Notes under the pieces: model-generated
What the model saw: only the letters and a program-made list of their open reading frames with translations
Told to the model about the DNA's origin: nothing
The model's database searches: none
Shown here: positions 34,950 to 45,605 of the stretch, piece after piece
Layout of the letters: each line of letters opens with the position of its first letter
Numbering within the stretch: position 1 is the stretch's first letter
Position numbers and translations under genes: made by a program
Origin: Gammaproteobacteria bacterium
Lineage (GTDB): Bacteria > Pseudomonadota > Gammaproteobacteria > HTCC5015
Length of the DNA stretch: 64,000 bases
NCBI GenBank assembly: GCA_016928055.1
Contig: JAFGLM010000023.1
Location: forward strand, 37,464 to 101,463
Direction: 5' to 3'

Positions 34950-36044
34950 ATGTTACCCAGCGCCTATTACATCCAGCATTGCCAGAATCACAGTTTATCA
35001 GTCGATCCTATACAGCAGGAATGCCTAAAACACTTCGACCGCCTCTGGAATGAAATTAAGACCGGCCCACAATCGTCTCATTCAATGTGGGGAAAGCTTT
35101 TTGGCCGTAAAACAGTGCCGCCGATTAACGGCATCTATTTATGGGGTGGTGTTGGTCGCGGCAAAACCATGTTAATGGATATTTTTTATGCCTCTATAAA
35201 TATTGAAAGGAAGCAACGCCGGCATTTTCATCATTTCATGCTGCAAATTCATCAAGCGCTGAAGATGCATAAAAAGATTCGCGACCCGTTAAATCTTATT
35301 GCCAATAAAATTGCTCGTCGCACCCGCTTGTTGTGTCTGGATGAATTCCATGTCAACGATATTGCGGATGCGATGCTGCTGCATGGCCTGTTCAAGGCGC
35401 TGTTCGCAGAAAACGTCGTACTGGTAACAACGTCCAACTTCTGTCCGGAAAATCTGTACGCCGACGGCTTGCAGCGCGCCCGGTTCGTCCCGGCAATCGA
35501 ACTAGTTAAAAGGCGAACCGAAGTGATTGAATTGAGGGGCCAAACTGACTACAGATTACAAACACTGCAAGAAGACGGTACCTGGCACTTTCCACTGGGT
35601 ATCGATAGCGAACGAATCATGCAGCATGCCTTTGCCGCTTTAAGCAATCATGCTCTGTCAGAAAAACACCATGTTGAAATAAACGGTCGCGCTATTCCCG
35701 TTATCGCTCAATCTGAGGACGCAATATGGTTTGAATTCAGTTCACTATGCGATACACCACGATCACAAAATGACTATATCGAGATCGCCTGTCGACATCA
35801 TTCGGTTTTGATTTCCAATTTGCCGATGTTGGATGATAGGCACAATGATGCGGCCAGGCGTCTTATCACCCTGCTGGATATTTTTTATGATCACAGAGTG
35901 AAACTGATTGTTTCTGCGGAGGTTCCCATCAGCACGATCTATCGTGGACAAAGGCTGCAATTTGAATTCGAGCGCGCTGTCAGTCGACTAATGGAAATGC
36001 AATCCAATGACTACCTGGTGCAACCGCACCGGTTACCGCTATAA
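34950..36044 (+). CDS. zapE: Cell division ATPase ZapE (AFG1 family)
   Basis: AFG1/LACE1-type P-loop ATPase of 364 residues associated with the Z-ring. Walker A is WGGVGRGKTMLMDIFY, Walker B is LLCLDEFHVNDIADAMLL, and LVTTSNFCPENLYADGLQR carries the sensor 1 region. The end EFERAVSRLMEMQSNDYL matches the family C-terminus (the ER ... RL-EM- pattern). It has its own upstream spacer of 165 bases shared with the divergent acyl-CoA ligase gene, and converges with the following response regulator gene, the stops being 5 bases apart. Confidence 0.95.
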   Translation: MLPSAYYIQHCQNHSLSVDPIQQECLKHFDRLWNEIKTGPQSSHSMWGKLFGRKTVPPINGIYLWGGVGRGKTMLMDIFYASINIERKQRRHFHHFMLQIHQALKMHKKIRDPLNLIANKIARRTRLLCLDEFHVNDIADAMLLHGLFKALFAENVVLVTTSNFCPENLYADGLQRARFVPAIELVKRRTEVIELRGQTDYRLQTLQEDGTWHFPLGIDSERIMQHAFAALSNHALSEKHHVEINGRAIPVIAQSEDAIWFEFSSLCDTPRSQNDYIEIACRHHSVLISNLPMLDDRHNDAARRLITLLDIFYDHRVKLIVSAEVPISTIYRGQRLQFEFERAVSRLMEMQSNDYLVQPHRLPL

Positions 36045-36049
36045 GCTGT

Positions 36050-37168
36050 TCAGTTAGCCCGGCCAAATCTTGACCTAAGTGCCTTAATTTGTTCTGTTAA
36101 ATTTAAGTTTAATAATTTGTCGCAGTGCTCCAGCAGCGGCAACATATGTCGAACAGTGACCGCGGCTTGCTCCGGCGACATCTTTTCATCGCGTCGGCTC
36201 AACATCGCATCTGCCTCATCCAATGACGTTGTCAGCAACGCCTTATCGGATTTACCTTCCCTGTTGGGTGCCGGTACTGTGCAGTCACCGCCCTTTTCAA
36301 TAGCCTGTTTCAAGTGCCGGTCAGCTTCCAGCATCAACATATCAAATGTACGTGAAACATCCGGCGGCAATGAAGAAATGCCTGTACTGATAGTAACTTT
36401 GAAAATTTTATCCTTATGTCGAATAACTTTTTGTTGCACCTTAAGGCGTAACCTTTCAACCATCTCAGTGGCTTGCGCCAGTCCAGCCTCAGATAACAAC
36501 ATAGCAAAACGGTTTTTTTCGATACGGGCAACGGTGTCTTCCAGACGTACCTCCGAGGACATATAAGTACCCAGTTTTCGAATTATTCCGTTAAGCAATC
36601 TTTCGTTGGTTTGCCGCTTTAATTCTTCAAAATTATCAATCGTCGTCAGCAACAACGCCAACGGAGCCTTATGTCGATTGGCAGCAGAAACTTCCTGTTC
36701 GCCACGTTCGATAAAAAATGTTCTGTTAGCCAGTCGAGTTACAGGATCAAGCGTTGCCAGCTTACCGTCCGCTGCTGACTTATCGCGTGGTACAACGTAA
36801 GCCCTGGCCTTGGACTGCAAAAATACTGAATCGAAAGGTTTAATTACATAATCTGTGGCACCCGCTGTTAGCGCATCTTTGGTGGTATCGGTGCTTTCAT
36901 CCGCGGCGGTGACCAGAATAATCGGCAAGCTGGCAATATCTTGATCTTCGGATGCACGTATGCGTTGCACCAAACCTCTGCCGTCAAGATGTGGCATATT
37001 CAGATCAGTGAATACTGCACAGATATCAGCATGCTGATTCAGTAGTTCCCAGGCGCCCTCCCCATCTTCAGCCTCAAGCAGATCATAGGTTTCGCCCAGT
37101 ATTCGCGAAAATGCCTTGCGCACCACCTTGGAATCGTCGACGACTAAAACGCGCAACTTATCCGACAT
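36050..37168 (-). CDS. Response regulator with degenerate GGDEF domain (paralog B)
   Basis: A 372-residue two-domain protein. The receiver (about 5-125) is intact: DD in VLVVDDSKVV, D55 in VFTDLNMPHLDG, T87 and K110. The second domain (about 135-290) is GGDEF-like (LDPVTRLANRTFF) but the active-site loop reads EKNRF at 217-221, so cyclase activity is not expected; FKVTISTGISSLP at the end of the fold remains. A helical tail of about 80 residues follows. I start at ATG 37168 rather than the TTG just upstream. It is closely similar in layout to the gene at 37201-38328, 30 bases away, so the two are probably co-transcribed. The output is unknown. Confidence 0.88.
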   Translation of the reverse strand: MSDKLRVLVVDDSKVVRKAFSRILGETYDLLEAEDGEGAWELLNQHADICAVFTDLNMPHLDGRGLVQRIRASEDQDIASLPIILVTAADESTDTTKDALTAGATDYVIKPFDSVFLQSKARAYVVPRDKSAADGKLATLDPVTRLANRTFFIERGEQEVSAANRHKAPLALLLTTIDNFEELKRQTNERLLNGIIRKLGTYMSSEVRLEDTVARIEKNRFAMLLSEAGLAQATEMVERLRLKVQQKVIRHKDKIFKVTISTGISSLPPDVSRTFDMLMLEADRHLKQAIEKGGDCTVPAPNREGKSDKALLTTSLDEADAMLSRRDEKMSPEQAAVTVRHMLPLLEHCDKLLNLNLTEQIKALRSRFGRAN

Positions 37169-37200
37169 CAATTTCTCGTACCTTGAATTTATATTATTGG

Positions 37201-38328
37201 TTAGGTTGTTTCGCCCGAGCGCGACTGCAAACGTTCTTTAATTTGGGTTATCAGATTTAGTTGCATTTTATCATCACAGTACATTAACAAAGGTAATAAC
37301 TTACCGAATAATTCATCAGCACAATGACCCAACAACTGACCCTGATTATTATTCAGCATTTCTAACGCTTCATCCAGAGAAGGTACATAGTGACTCGCTT
37401 CATCCTCACCAGTCAGTCGCTGGTAAATATTTGCAGCTTCAATCTGATCGCCACCCAGTTTCACGGCGGTGCCAAGTTCTGAACGCGCCTGACGTAAAAT
37501 GAGTTCAAAAGATGAATATGGTTTTAAAGCTGGCGCTGCTGCTCCGATACTGATTGTGATAGAAAAACGCTGATCGTTAAATCGAAAGGCTTTCTTCTTC
37601 ACTTTTTGCTGAATACGAGAAGCGGATTCCAGTACACCGCGTGGATCGACACCCTGTAATAGGACCCCAAAAACTCCTGCGTCTAATCGTGCAACCGTAT
37701 CCTCTAAGCGCACAACTGAGCTGATATAGGATCCAACCTTAACCTGCACGCTTTCCATTACATAAGGTTCGTAGGCTTTCTGTAATTCCTCAAAATGATC
37801 GATTCTAATCATCATTACGCCAAAGCCGCTGTTATGACGGATGGCATAAGAAAGGTTGTTGGCACCACGCAACATAAAATAGGGCTCGTTCGCCAGTTGC
37901 GTGAGTGGATCAACCGTTGCCGTTACAACATATTGTTTTTCAAGATTGGGCTTAATATTGGCGTTAGCGCGGGCACGCAGTAATTCCGGGATAAAGGGTT
38001 TGCGAACCAGGTCGGTGACGCCGGCCGCCAGTGATTCTTTTACTGTTGTCAGGCTATCCTGCGCATCGGTCATCATAATAACCGGCATGACACGAATTTT
38101 TTCGTCTTGATCGCCGCGAATACGTCGCAGCAAAGATAAGCCATCGCTTTTTGGCATGGTCAGATCAGTGAACACCATTTTGATATTGGTGTCGTTGCTG
38201 ATCAAAGACCAAGCCTGATCACCGTTTTCTGCCTGCACCAAATCATACTCGTCTTCCAGTATGGTCAGCATTTCCTTGCGCACGTGCTCGGAATCATCGG
38301 CGATCAACAAGCGCGGTTTATTGGACAT
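37201..38328 (-). CDS. Response regulator with degenerate GGDEF domain (paralog A)
   Basis: A 375-residue protein and the first gene of the tandem pair. The start ATG 38328 has GGAGGT 8 bases before it. The receiver holds DD (LLIADDSEHV), D55 (VFTDLTMPKSDG), T87 (VIMMTD) and K110 (VRKPF). The GGDEF-like domain (VDPLTQLANEPYF) has DAGVF at 216-220 in place of GGDEF, and FSITISIGAAAPAL further on. A C-terminal helical segment has the sequence LLPLLMYCDDKMQLNLITQIKERL, paralleled in paralog B by LLPLLEHCDKLLNLNLTEQIKALR, a shared tail not explained by the receiver or GGDEF folds. Cyclase activity is unlikely; a signal adaptor or degenerate-nucleotide sensor is possible. Confidence 0.88.
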   Translation of the reverse strand: MSNKPRLLIADDSEHVRKEMLTILEDEYDLVQAENGDQAWSLISNDTNIKMVFTDLTMPKSDGLSLLRRIRGDQDEKIRVMPVIMMTDAQDSLTTVKESLAAGVTDLVRKPFIPELLRARANANIKPNLEKQYVVTATVDPLTQLANEPYFMLRGANNLSYAIRHNSGFGVMMIRIDHFEELQKAYEPYVMESVQVKVGSYISSVVRLEDTVARLDAGVFGVLLQGVDPRGVLESASRIQQKVKKKAFRFNDQRFSITISIGAAAPALKPYSSFELILRQARSELGTAVKLGGDQIEAANIYQRLTGEDEASHYVPSLDEALEMLNNNQGQLLGHCADELFGKLLPLLMYCDDKMQLNLITQIKERLQSRSGETT

Positions 38329-38521
38329 CTTCACTCACCTCCAGCGCCAGGAACTACCCGCTAATGCATCAGTTGCTTGTCATTTTACGGTCAGCCTGCA
38401 AGCTTGTCGAATAATGAATCCATAGATGTGACGGTTTAATTGCGTGGCACCCATGTCTTTAGAGATATTCTGCAAGGCGCAGCTTCCCTGTCACCGGATA
38501 TCGGCCTAAATAAGCCTCTCT

Positions 38522-40336
38522 TTAAGCGCTGCGCAAAGCGCGTTTGCGCTCGTGCTCTTTCAATAATTTCTTGCGGATACGTATACAGGACGGCGTCACC
38601 TCGACCAGTTCATCGTCATCGATAAACTCAAGAGCCTGTTCCAACGTCATACGGATAGGTGGGGTAAGTAGAATGTTTTCATCCGAGCCCGCTGCACGAA
38701 TATTGGTCAATTGCTTGCCTTTAAGAGGATTAACAACCAGGTCATTGCCACGACTATGGATACCGACAACCATCCCCTCATAAACTTCATCAGCATGTTC
38801 AATAAACAGTCGCCCGCGTTCCTGTAAATTAAACAGGGCGTAAGCCAGCGCTTTACCGCTAACCATGGAAATAAGCGTACCATTTATGCGATTAGCCAGA
38901 TTATCCGGTAATAGCGGACCGTAATGATCAAACACATGGTAAATCAGTCCGGTGCCTGAACTGGCTGTTAAAAATTCCGTTTGAAATCCGATCAATCCCC
39001 GTGCCGGGATCATATAATCCAGTCGCACGCGTCCTTTGCCGTCATGCATCATGGCGCTTAATTCCCCTTTACGCGCGCCTATCCTTTCCATAACCGCGCC
39101 CTGATAGCTTTCTTCAACATCAACGGTTAATCGCTCATACGGCTCGCAAAGACATCCATCAATTTCCTGTAAAATCACTTCCGGCTTTGAAACCGCCAGC
39201 TCATAACCTTCCCGACGCATATTCTCGATCAATATTCCAAGGTGCAGCTCACCTCGGCCTGAAACCTTAAATTTATCCGGATCGGCAGTCGGCTCAACCC
39301 GCAAGGCAACATTATGCAAGGCTTCCTGTTGCAGGCGTTCGCCGATCTGGCGGCTGGTTAAAAATTTGCCATCGCGCCCGGCAAAAGGCGAGGTATTGAC
39401 CTGGAACATCATCGACATAGTCGGCTCATCAACCGTCAGAGGTGGTAATGCTTCGACTTTCTGTGGATCACACAAAGTATCTGAGATATATAGTTTTTCC
39501 AGTCCGGTAAAAACAACGATATCTCCGGCGCTGGCTTGTTCCACTTCGATGCGCTCGAGACCGTGAAATCCAAAGATCTGTAAAACCCGGCCACTACGCC
39601 TGCTGCCGTCGGCACTAATAACCTTGACCGGCATATTGCGTTGCAGCCTGCCACGCTGAATCCGGCCTATCCCCATCACTCCGACATAACTGTTGTAATC
39701 CAGCGTGCTGACCTGCAGTTGCAGCGGGCCATCGGCATCTACCTGTGGTGGCGGTGTATGCCGCACGATCGCTTCTAATAGAGGCGTCATATCGCCTTCG
39801 CGCACGGTCGATTCGCGACCGGCGTAACCTTCCAGTGCCGAAGCGTAGATAACCGGAAAATCCAGTTGCGCATCGCTGGCACCTAATTGATCAAACATTT
39901 CAAAGGTTTGATCCAGAACCCAGTGCGGGCGGGCACCTGGCCGATCAATCTTGTTAATGACAACAATCGGCCGAAAACCCTTAGCAAAGGCTTTTTGTGT
40001 CACAAATCGGGTCTGCGGCATTGGGCCGTCTACGGCATCGACCAGTAACAACACCGATTCTGCCATGGATAAAACACGCTCAACTTCACCGCCAAAATCC
40101 GCATGCCCGGGAGTATCGACTATATTGATACGGTAATCCCGCCAGTCCAGCGCGGTGTTCTTTGACAAAATCGTAATGCCACGCTCACGTTCCAGATCGT
40201 TGGAATCCATGACTCGATCAGGTAAGCCTGCGCGGCGGCCGAGGGTTCCTGATTGCTGCAATAGCTTGTCCACCAAGGTGGTTTTGCCATGATCGACGTG
40301 CGCGATAATGGCGATATTGCGGATATGCTGAGTCAT
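38522..40336 (-). CDS. typA: Ribosome-associated translational GTPase BipA/TypA
   Basis: Translational GTPase of 604 residues that binds 70S ribosomes and helps large-subunit assembly and stress adaptation. G1 is [19 protein letters not shown], switch II is [17 protein letters not shown]4 is [10 protein letters not shown], and G5 is ASALEGYAG. The typical YQG / [15 protein letters not shown] segment and [24 protein letters not shown] in domain V identify BipA rather than LepA or EF-G. The C-terminal [38 protein letters not shown] end (shown here in parts: [13 protein letters not shown] and [16 protein letters not shown]) is complete. It appears monocistronic. Confidence 0.97.
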   Translation of the reverse strand: MTQHIRNIAIIAHVDHGKTTLVDKLLQQSGTLGRRAGLPDRVMDSNDLERERGITILSKNTALDWRDYRINIVDTPGHADFGGEVERVLSMAESVLLLVDAVDGPMPQTRFVTQKAFAKGFRPIVVINKIDRPGARPHWVLDQTFEMFDQLGASDAQLDFPVIYASALEGYAGRESTVREGDMTPLLEAIVRHTPPPQVDADGPLQLQVSTLDYNSYVGVMGIGRIQRGRLQRNMPVKVISADGSRRSGRVLQIFGFHGLERIEVEQASAGDIVVFTGLEKLYISDTLCDPQKVEALPPLTVDEPTMSMMFQVNTSPFAGRDGKFLTSRQIGERLQQEALHNVALRVEPTADPDKFKVSGRGELHLGILIENMRREGYELAVSKPEVILQEIDGCLCEPYERLTVDVEESYQGAVMERIGARKGELSAMMHDGKGRVRLDYMIPARGLIGFQTEFLTASSGTGLIYHVFDHYGPLLPDNLANRINGTLISMVSGKALAYALFNLQERGRLFIEHADEVYEGMVVGIHSRGNDLVVNPLKGKQLTNIRAAGSDENILLTPPIRMTLEQALEFIDDDELVEVTPSCIRIRKKLLKEHERKRALRSA

Positions 40337-40427
40337 AAATTGCTTCCTGAGGGGCGGGCGATTATAAGGACTGCGAGGGGCAAGTCCAAGACCTTATCGG
40401 CAAATAGGGTCGTTTTATCAGGGAGTT

Positions 40428-42359
40428 TTATTCTTCCAGGTAGGTATAGCCTGAGAGCCCGTCCGCTAATTCCTGATAGTATTTGTCCTTATCCGCGGCT
40501 GACAGCTTACTGCGATCAAGCTTGGCCCTGTATTGTGCTAATAGTCTTTTGCTGTCGTAGTGCACATATTCCAACAACTGATCAATGCGATCACCCGGCT
40601 CAGCATCCTGCAACTGAAAATCACCGTGTTCGTTCAACACCACATTAACCGAATGTGTATCCCCAAACAGATTGTGCATATCGCCGAGTATTTCCTGATA
40701 AGCACCAACTAAAAATATACCCAGATAATACGGCTCTTTTTCGATTAACTCGTGCACCGGCAGGGTTGCCGATAATCCTTTGCGCACCGGGTATGAATTG
40801 ATCTGACCATCCGAATCGCAGGTTAAATCGTGTACTACCGCATGTCTTGTCAACGGCTCATCTAACCGTGTCAGCGGTACAACCGGAAAAACCTGCTCAA
40901 TACCCCAAACATCGGGAGTCGATTGAAAAACAGAAAAATTGCAGAAATATTTATCCGCCAGGCGCTCGTTGATAACCGGTCTGATGGTTTCCATGTGCTG
41001 CATGCCGTTAACCATATCCTGCAGACAAAGCTGCACTCGCATAATCAACGCATCAAGACCCGCTCTCTCTGCCAGTGAGAGCTTATCCTGCAAATACTGT
41101 TCATGTATCGTTTGTGTAGTTTTATCACATTGCTGCAAAATAGCAGCGGCCTGCTTGGGCAATGTAATTGTTTGAACCAGCTTAATAAGCCGTTTGATTT
41201 CTGCAGTAATCGGATGCGTAATCTCACCATTAGCGACATTGCTGTTACGTTCAATATCAAGAACTTCGGTAATCAGCACGGCATGATGCGCCGTGAGTGC
41301 CCGACCGCACTCGGTGATAATCTCGGGTTGCGGTATCTGGTGATGAAGACATTGCTCCACCAGACAGGAGACTATCGCACCGGCATAGTCCTCAACACTA
41401 TAATTGGCGGAAAACATCTGCGTTGAATGACTGCCTTCATAATCAATACTCAAACCGCCACCGACATCCAGTGTTTCTATCGGAACACCCAGGCGATGCA
41501 ATTCCTGGTAATAGCGACTGGCCTCAAAAATGGCCGCTTTAATGCTGCCTAGATCAGCGATCTGGGAGCCAATATGAAAATGCAATAGTTTTAGGGCATC
41601 GGTTTGTTGTCTTTGTTTTAGCTTTTCCAACAACGCCAGTAACTGGGTTGCCGACAAGCCGAATTTGCTTTTCTCCCCGCCCGAGTTCTGCCAGCGACCT
41701 TTGGCGATTGAAGTTAGCCGGACCCTGACACCTAGCAGCGGTTTAACCTTTAGCTCCTGCGCCTGTTCCAGCACCAACTCCAGCTCATCCGGTTGTTCGA
41801 TGACGATAAAAATACGCTTGCCCAGCAAGCCTCCAATTAATGCCAAACGAATATATTCACGATCCTTGTAACCATTGCAGACAATAGTCCCCAGGTCTTC
41901 GTGACGGGTTTTGTTAAAGCTTTGCGCCAGCACCGCCATCAGCTCGGGCTTGCTGCCCGCTTCCAGTCCGACCCGGTCAGGCAAGGCTTGTGTTATCTGC
42001 TCAACAACACAGCGTTGCTGGTTAACCTTAATGGGATAGGCAATCGTGTGGGACGCCTGATAATCGAAGCGTGCAAAGGCATTGTCAAACGCCTGGCAAA
42101 TCCGTTGTACGCGATCAGTCAGTATGTCGGGAAATCTTATCAGCAGCGGCAACTGAAGATTGTGGCCGGCAGCCGTTTGCACCAGGTCAGCGAGAGAAAT
42201 TTCATTCTTAATCCTGCCAGGCAAGCGGCAAACCAGCCGCCCGTTATCCGCAACATCAAAATAGTCCGCCGACCAGTCCGCAAAGTTAAAACAGGCACGT
42301 GCCTGTTTAACATTTTGTACTGCAGAACCGGTTGACTTTGAAGTGTTTACTGGCATCAT
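40428..42359 (-). CDS. speA: Biosynthetic arginine decarboxylase
   Basis: PLP-dependent decarboxylase turning arginine into agmatine, the first step of the arginine route to putrescine. The 643-residue protein is typical in length for SpeA. The PLP-lysine region is YPIKVNQQRCVVEQITQALP, followed by GLEAGSKPELMAVLA, FHIGSQIADL, LDVGGGLSIDYEGSHS and ITECGRALTAHHAVL. The catalytic cysteine region is near LTCDSDGQI. It is divergent from speE across about 75 bases, which suggests joint control of polyamine synthesis. Agmatine-using enzymes (SpeB or AguA/AguB) are not in the window. Confidence 0.96.
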   Translation of the reverse strand: MMPVNTSKSTGSAVQNVKQARACFNFADWSADYFDVADNGRLVCRLPGRIKNEISLADLVQTAAGHNLQLPLLIRFPDILTDRVQRICQAFDNAFARFDYQASHTIAYPIKVNQQRCVVEQITQALPDRVGLEAGSKPELMAVLAQSFNKTRHEDLGTIVCNGYKDREYIRLALIGGLLGKRIFIVIEQPDELELVLEQAQELKVKPLLGVRVRLTSIAKGRWQNSGGEKSKFGLSATQLLALLEKLKQRQQTDALKLLHFHIGSQIADLGSIKAAIFEASRYYQELHRLGVPIETLDVGGGLSIDYEGSHSTQMFSANYSVEDYAGAIVSCLVEQCLHHQIPQPEIITECGRALTAHHAVLITEVLDIERNSNVANGEITHPITAEIKRLIKLVQTITLPKQAAAILQQCDKTTQTIHEQYLQDKLSLAERAGLDALIMRVQLCLQDMVNGMQHMETIRPVINERLADKYFCNFSVFQSTPDVWGIEQVFPVVPLTRLDEPLTRHAVVHDLTCDSDGQINSYPVRKGLSATLPVHELIEKEPYYLGIFLVGAYQEILGDMHNLFGDTHSVNVVLNEHGDFQLQDAEPGDRIDQLLEYVHYDSKRLLAQYRAKLDRSKLSAADKDKYYQELADGLSGYTYLEE

Positions 42360-42435
42360 TCCCCGCCTGTGTCGGCGGCATTGTAGCGCAAAGCCGCGTT
42401 GACAAAATATCTAAAGTTTGCAAGAGAGTACCTCA

Positions 42436-43311
42436 TTGGAAAAATCCATCCTTTCTGACAATACATGGTTTACCGAAGCCGCACCTGCCATAGGTACGGC
42501 GTTCTCACTCAGTATTGAATCCAGGTTGCATGCAGAGCAAACCCAGTATCAGTTTCTGGAAATTTACCAGACAACTCATTTCGGAAATTTAATGGTACTG
42601 GACGGCTGCACCATGCTGAGCCAGCGGGATAACTTTATTTATCATGAAATGATGACGCATCCGGCGTTATTTTCACACCCTGCGCCAAAACAGGTGGCCA
42701 TCATTGGTGGTGGCGATTGCGGCAGCTTACGTGAAGTGCTCAAGCACGCTTGTATCAAAAAAGTCTGGCAAATTGACATCGACGAGCGCGTGACACGTAA
42801 CGCCGAAAAGTATTTTCCGGAATTATGTACTTCCAATACTGATCCACGCGCCGAATTATTGTTTATTGACGGTATCCAGTGGATGGAACGGGCAGCAAGC
42901 GCTTCGCTGGATCTAATTATCGTCGACAGCACCGATCCGGTGGGTCCGGCCAAAGGCTTGTTTAGCGAGGCGTTTTATAGAACCTGTCAACGAGCCCTCG
43001 GTGAGCACGGTTTACTGATTCAACAAAGCGAATCGCCATTAGTGCATTCCGAGAGCATTATCTATCCGATGCATGACGCGATGCTGACAGCCGGTTTCAG
43101 TACCACGCAAACTTTGTTTTTCCCATTGCCGATTTATCCCACCGGTTGGTGGTCGGCAACGATGGCAAGTAAACAAACTCAAATTGAATTTATACGCAAG
43201 GTCGAAGCGGATAAAAAACTATTTAGCACTGATTATTACAATAGTTCTGTTCATGAAGCGGCTTTTACTGCACCGGAATTCTTTCGCGCAAAATTTGCCG
43301 GGCGCAGATAA
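42436..43311 (+). CDS. speE: Spermidine synthase (polyamine aminopropyltransferase)
   Basis: Transfers an aminopropyl group from decarboxylated SAM to putrescine. I start at TTG 42436 (291 residues; E. coli 288), which has AGAGAG about 9 bases upstream; another TTG at 42418 would add six residues. The conserved pieces are FLEIYQTTHFGNLMVLDGCTM, QRDNFIYHEMMTHPAL, the SAM-binding GGGDCGSLREVLKH, VWQIDIDERVT and DSTDPVGPAKGLFSEAFY, all with the substrate-binding acidic residues. It is divergent from speA and converges on a DUF4124 gene. Confidence 0.93.
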   Translation: MEKSILSDNTWFTEAAPAIGTAFSLSIESRLHAEQTQYQFLEIYQTTHFGNLMVLDGCTMLSQRDNFIYHEMMTHPALFSHPAPKQVAIIGGGDCGSLREVLKHACIKKVWQIDIDERVTRNAEKYFPELCTSNTDPRAELLFIDGIQWMERAASASLDLIIVDSTDPVGPAKGLFSEAFYRTCQRALGEHGLLIQQSESPLVHSESIIYPMHDAMLTAGFSTTQTLFFPLPIYPTGWWSATMASKQTQIEFIRKVEADKKLFSTDYYNSSVHEAAFTAPEFFRAKFAGRR

Positions 43312-43319
43312 AACAATAA

Positions 43320-43775
43320 TTAATTGCAGTATTGTTTTACCGCCGCCCTGGCCTGGTCAGTTGCTGCCTGACGCTGTTCGTCAGTAAAAATCACTTTCTC
43401 ACCATCTTTGTCTTTTTCGTAGAGATAGCCGGCGGTTTCAACGTCGCTTAGCCGCTTCCTGGCCTGTTCGCACTGCTTGCGTTGCTCGGCCTGCTTTTTT
43501 TCCTGTTCTTCTTTTTTTTGCTGTTTCTGCTGACGTTCCTGCGCAAATGAATCCAGTACCCGTTTTTGATAATCACGGCGGTCGGCGTCACTCGGCTCAC
43601 TACTACTTTCCGGCTTTTCGTTCACTGTTATCTTATTAGAAGGTTGATCTTGCGGAATATCGCTATAGTGCGTCTGACCGTTTTCATCCGTCCACTTGTA
43701 CACTTCAGCGCACAAAGAACTGCTGGAAAGGGATAGCATTAAAACAAAAATGATTTCAATTCGCTTATATAGCAT
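43320..43775 (-). CDS. Secreted DUF4124-domain protein
   Basis: A 151-residue protein with a cleavable signal peptide (hydrophobic MLYKRIEIIFVLMLSLSSSSLCAEV). The DUF4124 domain follows at once: AEVYKWTDENGQTHYSDIPQ. The middle (about 75-105) is a highly charged K/E/Q-rich helical segment, likely a coiled coil, and the C-terminal part has two cysteines (KQCEQARKRL and VKQYCN) that could form a disulfide in the periplasm. The function of DUF4124 proteins is unknown. Its stop is 8 bases from the convergent speE stop. The paralog at 6285-6773 has a similar domain but a different tail. Confidence 0.85.
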   Translation of the reverse strand: MLYKRIEIIFVLMLSLSSSSLCAEVYKWTDENGQTHYSDIPQDQPSNKITVNEKPESSSEPSDADRRDYQKRVLDSFAQERQQKQQKKEEQEKKQAEQRKQCEQARKRLSDVETAGYLYEKDKDGEKVIFTDEQRQAATDQARAAVKQYCN

Positions 43776-43827
43776 CTGCGCCTGGCGTCCACGACGTAAC
43801 CCGGTTACCTTACCCCGAGCGGCGGGT

Positions 43828-43858
43828 AAAAAAAAGACCCCCGAAACAATCGGGGGTC
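43828..43858 (-). terminator. Rho-independent terminator of the glnK-amt unit
   Basis: Stem GACCCCCGA (43836-43844) / TCGGGGGTC (43850-43858) with loop AACAA, followed leftwards by eight T (43835-43828 read on the minus strand). It lies about 20 bases beyond the amt stop and ends the torF-glnK-amt cluster. Confidence 0.92.
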
Positions 43859-43880
43859 CTTTATTTATATCATAAAGTGT

Positions 43881-45131
43881 CTATTTGCTCGTAGTAAACT
43901 CCGGATAAGCTTCCAGACCACATTCACTCAAATCGACACCTTCATACTCTTCTTCTTCGCTGACGCGGATACCGATTACCAGCTTGAGCACAAACCAGAC
44001 GATGCTGCTGACAATAAAGGTCCACAGAAAGATGGAGACAACGCCCATCAACTGCCCGCCGAATGTCGCACCGTCTTCTACGGCTCTCTGGCTAATAGCA
44101 ACCGCCATAATGCCCCAGGTTCCCACCACGCCATGAACCGATATAGCACCGACCGGATCGTCTATTCTCAGCTTGTCGATAGTAATAATCGCGAGCACGA
44201 CCAGTGCACCACCGATCACGCCGATAAGGGTCGCCCAGCCGGCACCCGGAGTAAGCGGGTCAGCCGTAATTGCCACCAAACCTGCCAGCCCGCCGTTTAA
44301 CGCCATGGTTAAATCAGCTTTGCCAAATAAAACCTGGGAAACGATCAGTGCAGAAACGACTCCACCAGCTGCCGCGGTATTAGTATTTACAAAAACTCTA
44401 GCGACGTGATTTGCGCTCTCTAAACTGGCCACCGCTAGCTCTGAACCACCGTTAAAACCAAACCAACCGAGCCAAAGGATAAGCGTACCCAAAGCAGCTA
44501 ACGGTAAATTGGAGCCGGGAATAGCGTTGATTTGACCATCCGGACCATATTTGCCTTTGCGGGCACCAAGGAATAGCACGCCCGCCAAAGCCGCTGAGGC
44601 ACCACATAAATGCACGGTCCCTGAGCCAGCATAATCTTTGTAATTGAAAGACTCATACAGAAAGCCACCACCCCAGTTCCAGAAACCCTGCACCGGATAG
44701 ATAAAGCTGGTCATTACTACAGCAAAGGCCAGGAATGCCCACAGCTTCATACGTTCGGCAACCGCACCGGAAACAATCGACATCGCGGTCGCAACAAACA
44801 CCACCTGGAAAAAGAAATCCGATGCTTTCGAATGACTTTCACTGCCCAAATCACCAATCACATGCTCATTGCCTATACCTATTCCAAAACCACGAAACAA
44901 CAGATTTCCTTCTCCAACGGGATACATTATTTGATATCCAATAAACAGAAACATTAAACATGCAATTGCATAGAGCACGATATTCTTGGTTAAAATTTCA
45001 GCGGTGTTTTTAGCTCGCACCAAACCGGCTTCGAGCATGGCAAAACCCGCTGCCATCCACATCACTAATGCACCCGTTATCAAAAAATAAAAAGTATCGA
45101 GTGCATAGCGTAGTTCTAATACTGCATCCAT
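43881..45131 (-). CDS. amt: Ammonium transporter
   Basis: Amt/MEP/Rh ammonia channel of 416 residues and about 11 membrane helices. The entry FYFLITGALVMWMAAGFAMLEAGLVRAKNTAEILTKN (given here as typical text) places a long first helix, so a separate signal peptide is not obvious. The twin-histidine pore is seen in GSGTVHLCGASAALAG and ISVHGVVGTWGI, and NLPLAALGTLILWLGWFGFN is the family core motif. It lies 36 bases after glnK, the near-universal pairing by which GlnK blocks the channel when nitrogen is ample. Control is probably through the sigma-54 promoter before the torF-like gene or an internal one. Confidence 0.96.
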   Translation of the reverse strand: MDAVLELRYALDTFYFLITGALVMWMAAGFAMLEAGLVRAKNTAEILTKNIVLYAIACLMFLFIGYQIMYPVGEGNLLFRGFGIGIGNEHVIGDLGSESHSKASDFFFQVVFVATAMSIVSGAVAERMKLWAFLAFAVVMTSFIYPVQGFWNWGGGFLYESFNYKDYAGSGTVHLCGASAALAGVLFLGARKGKYGPDGQINAIPGSNLPLAALGTLILWLGWFGFNGGSELAVASLESANHVARVFVNTNTAAAGGVVSALIVSQVLFGKADLTMALNGGLAGLVAITADPLTPGAGWATLIGVIGGALVVLAIITIDKLRIDDPVGAISVHGVVGTWGIMAVAISQRAVEDGATFGGQLMGVVSIFLWTFIVSSIVWFVLKLVIGIRVSEEEEYEGVDLSECGLEAYPEFTTSK

Positions 45132-45167
45132 CTCTGTAACCTCACACAGTTAAGATTGGAAAAACGA

Positions 45168-45569
<402 letters not shown>

Positions 45570-45605
45570 TCAAGGATTTAAAACCATACAGGTCCGTTAT
45601 ATCGC

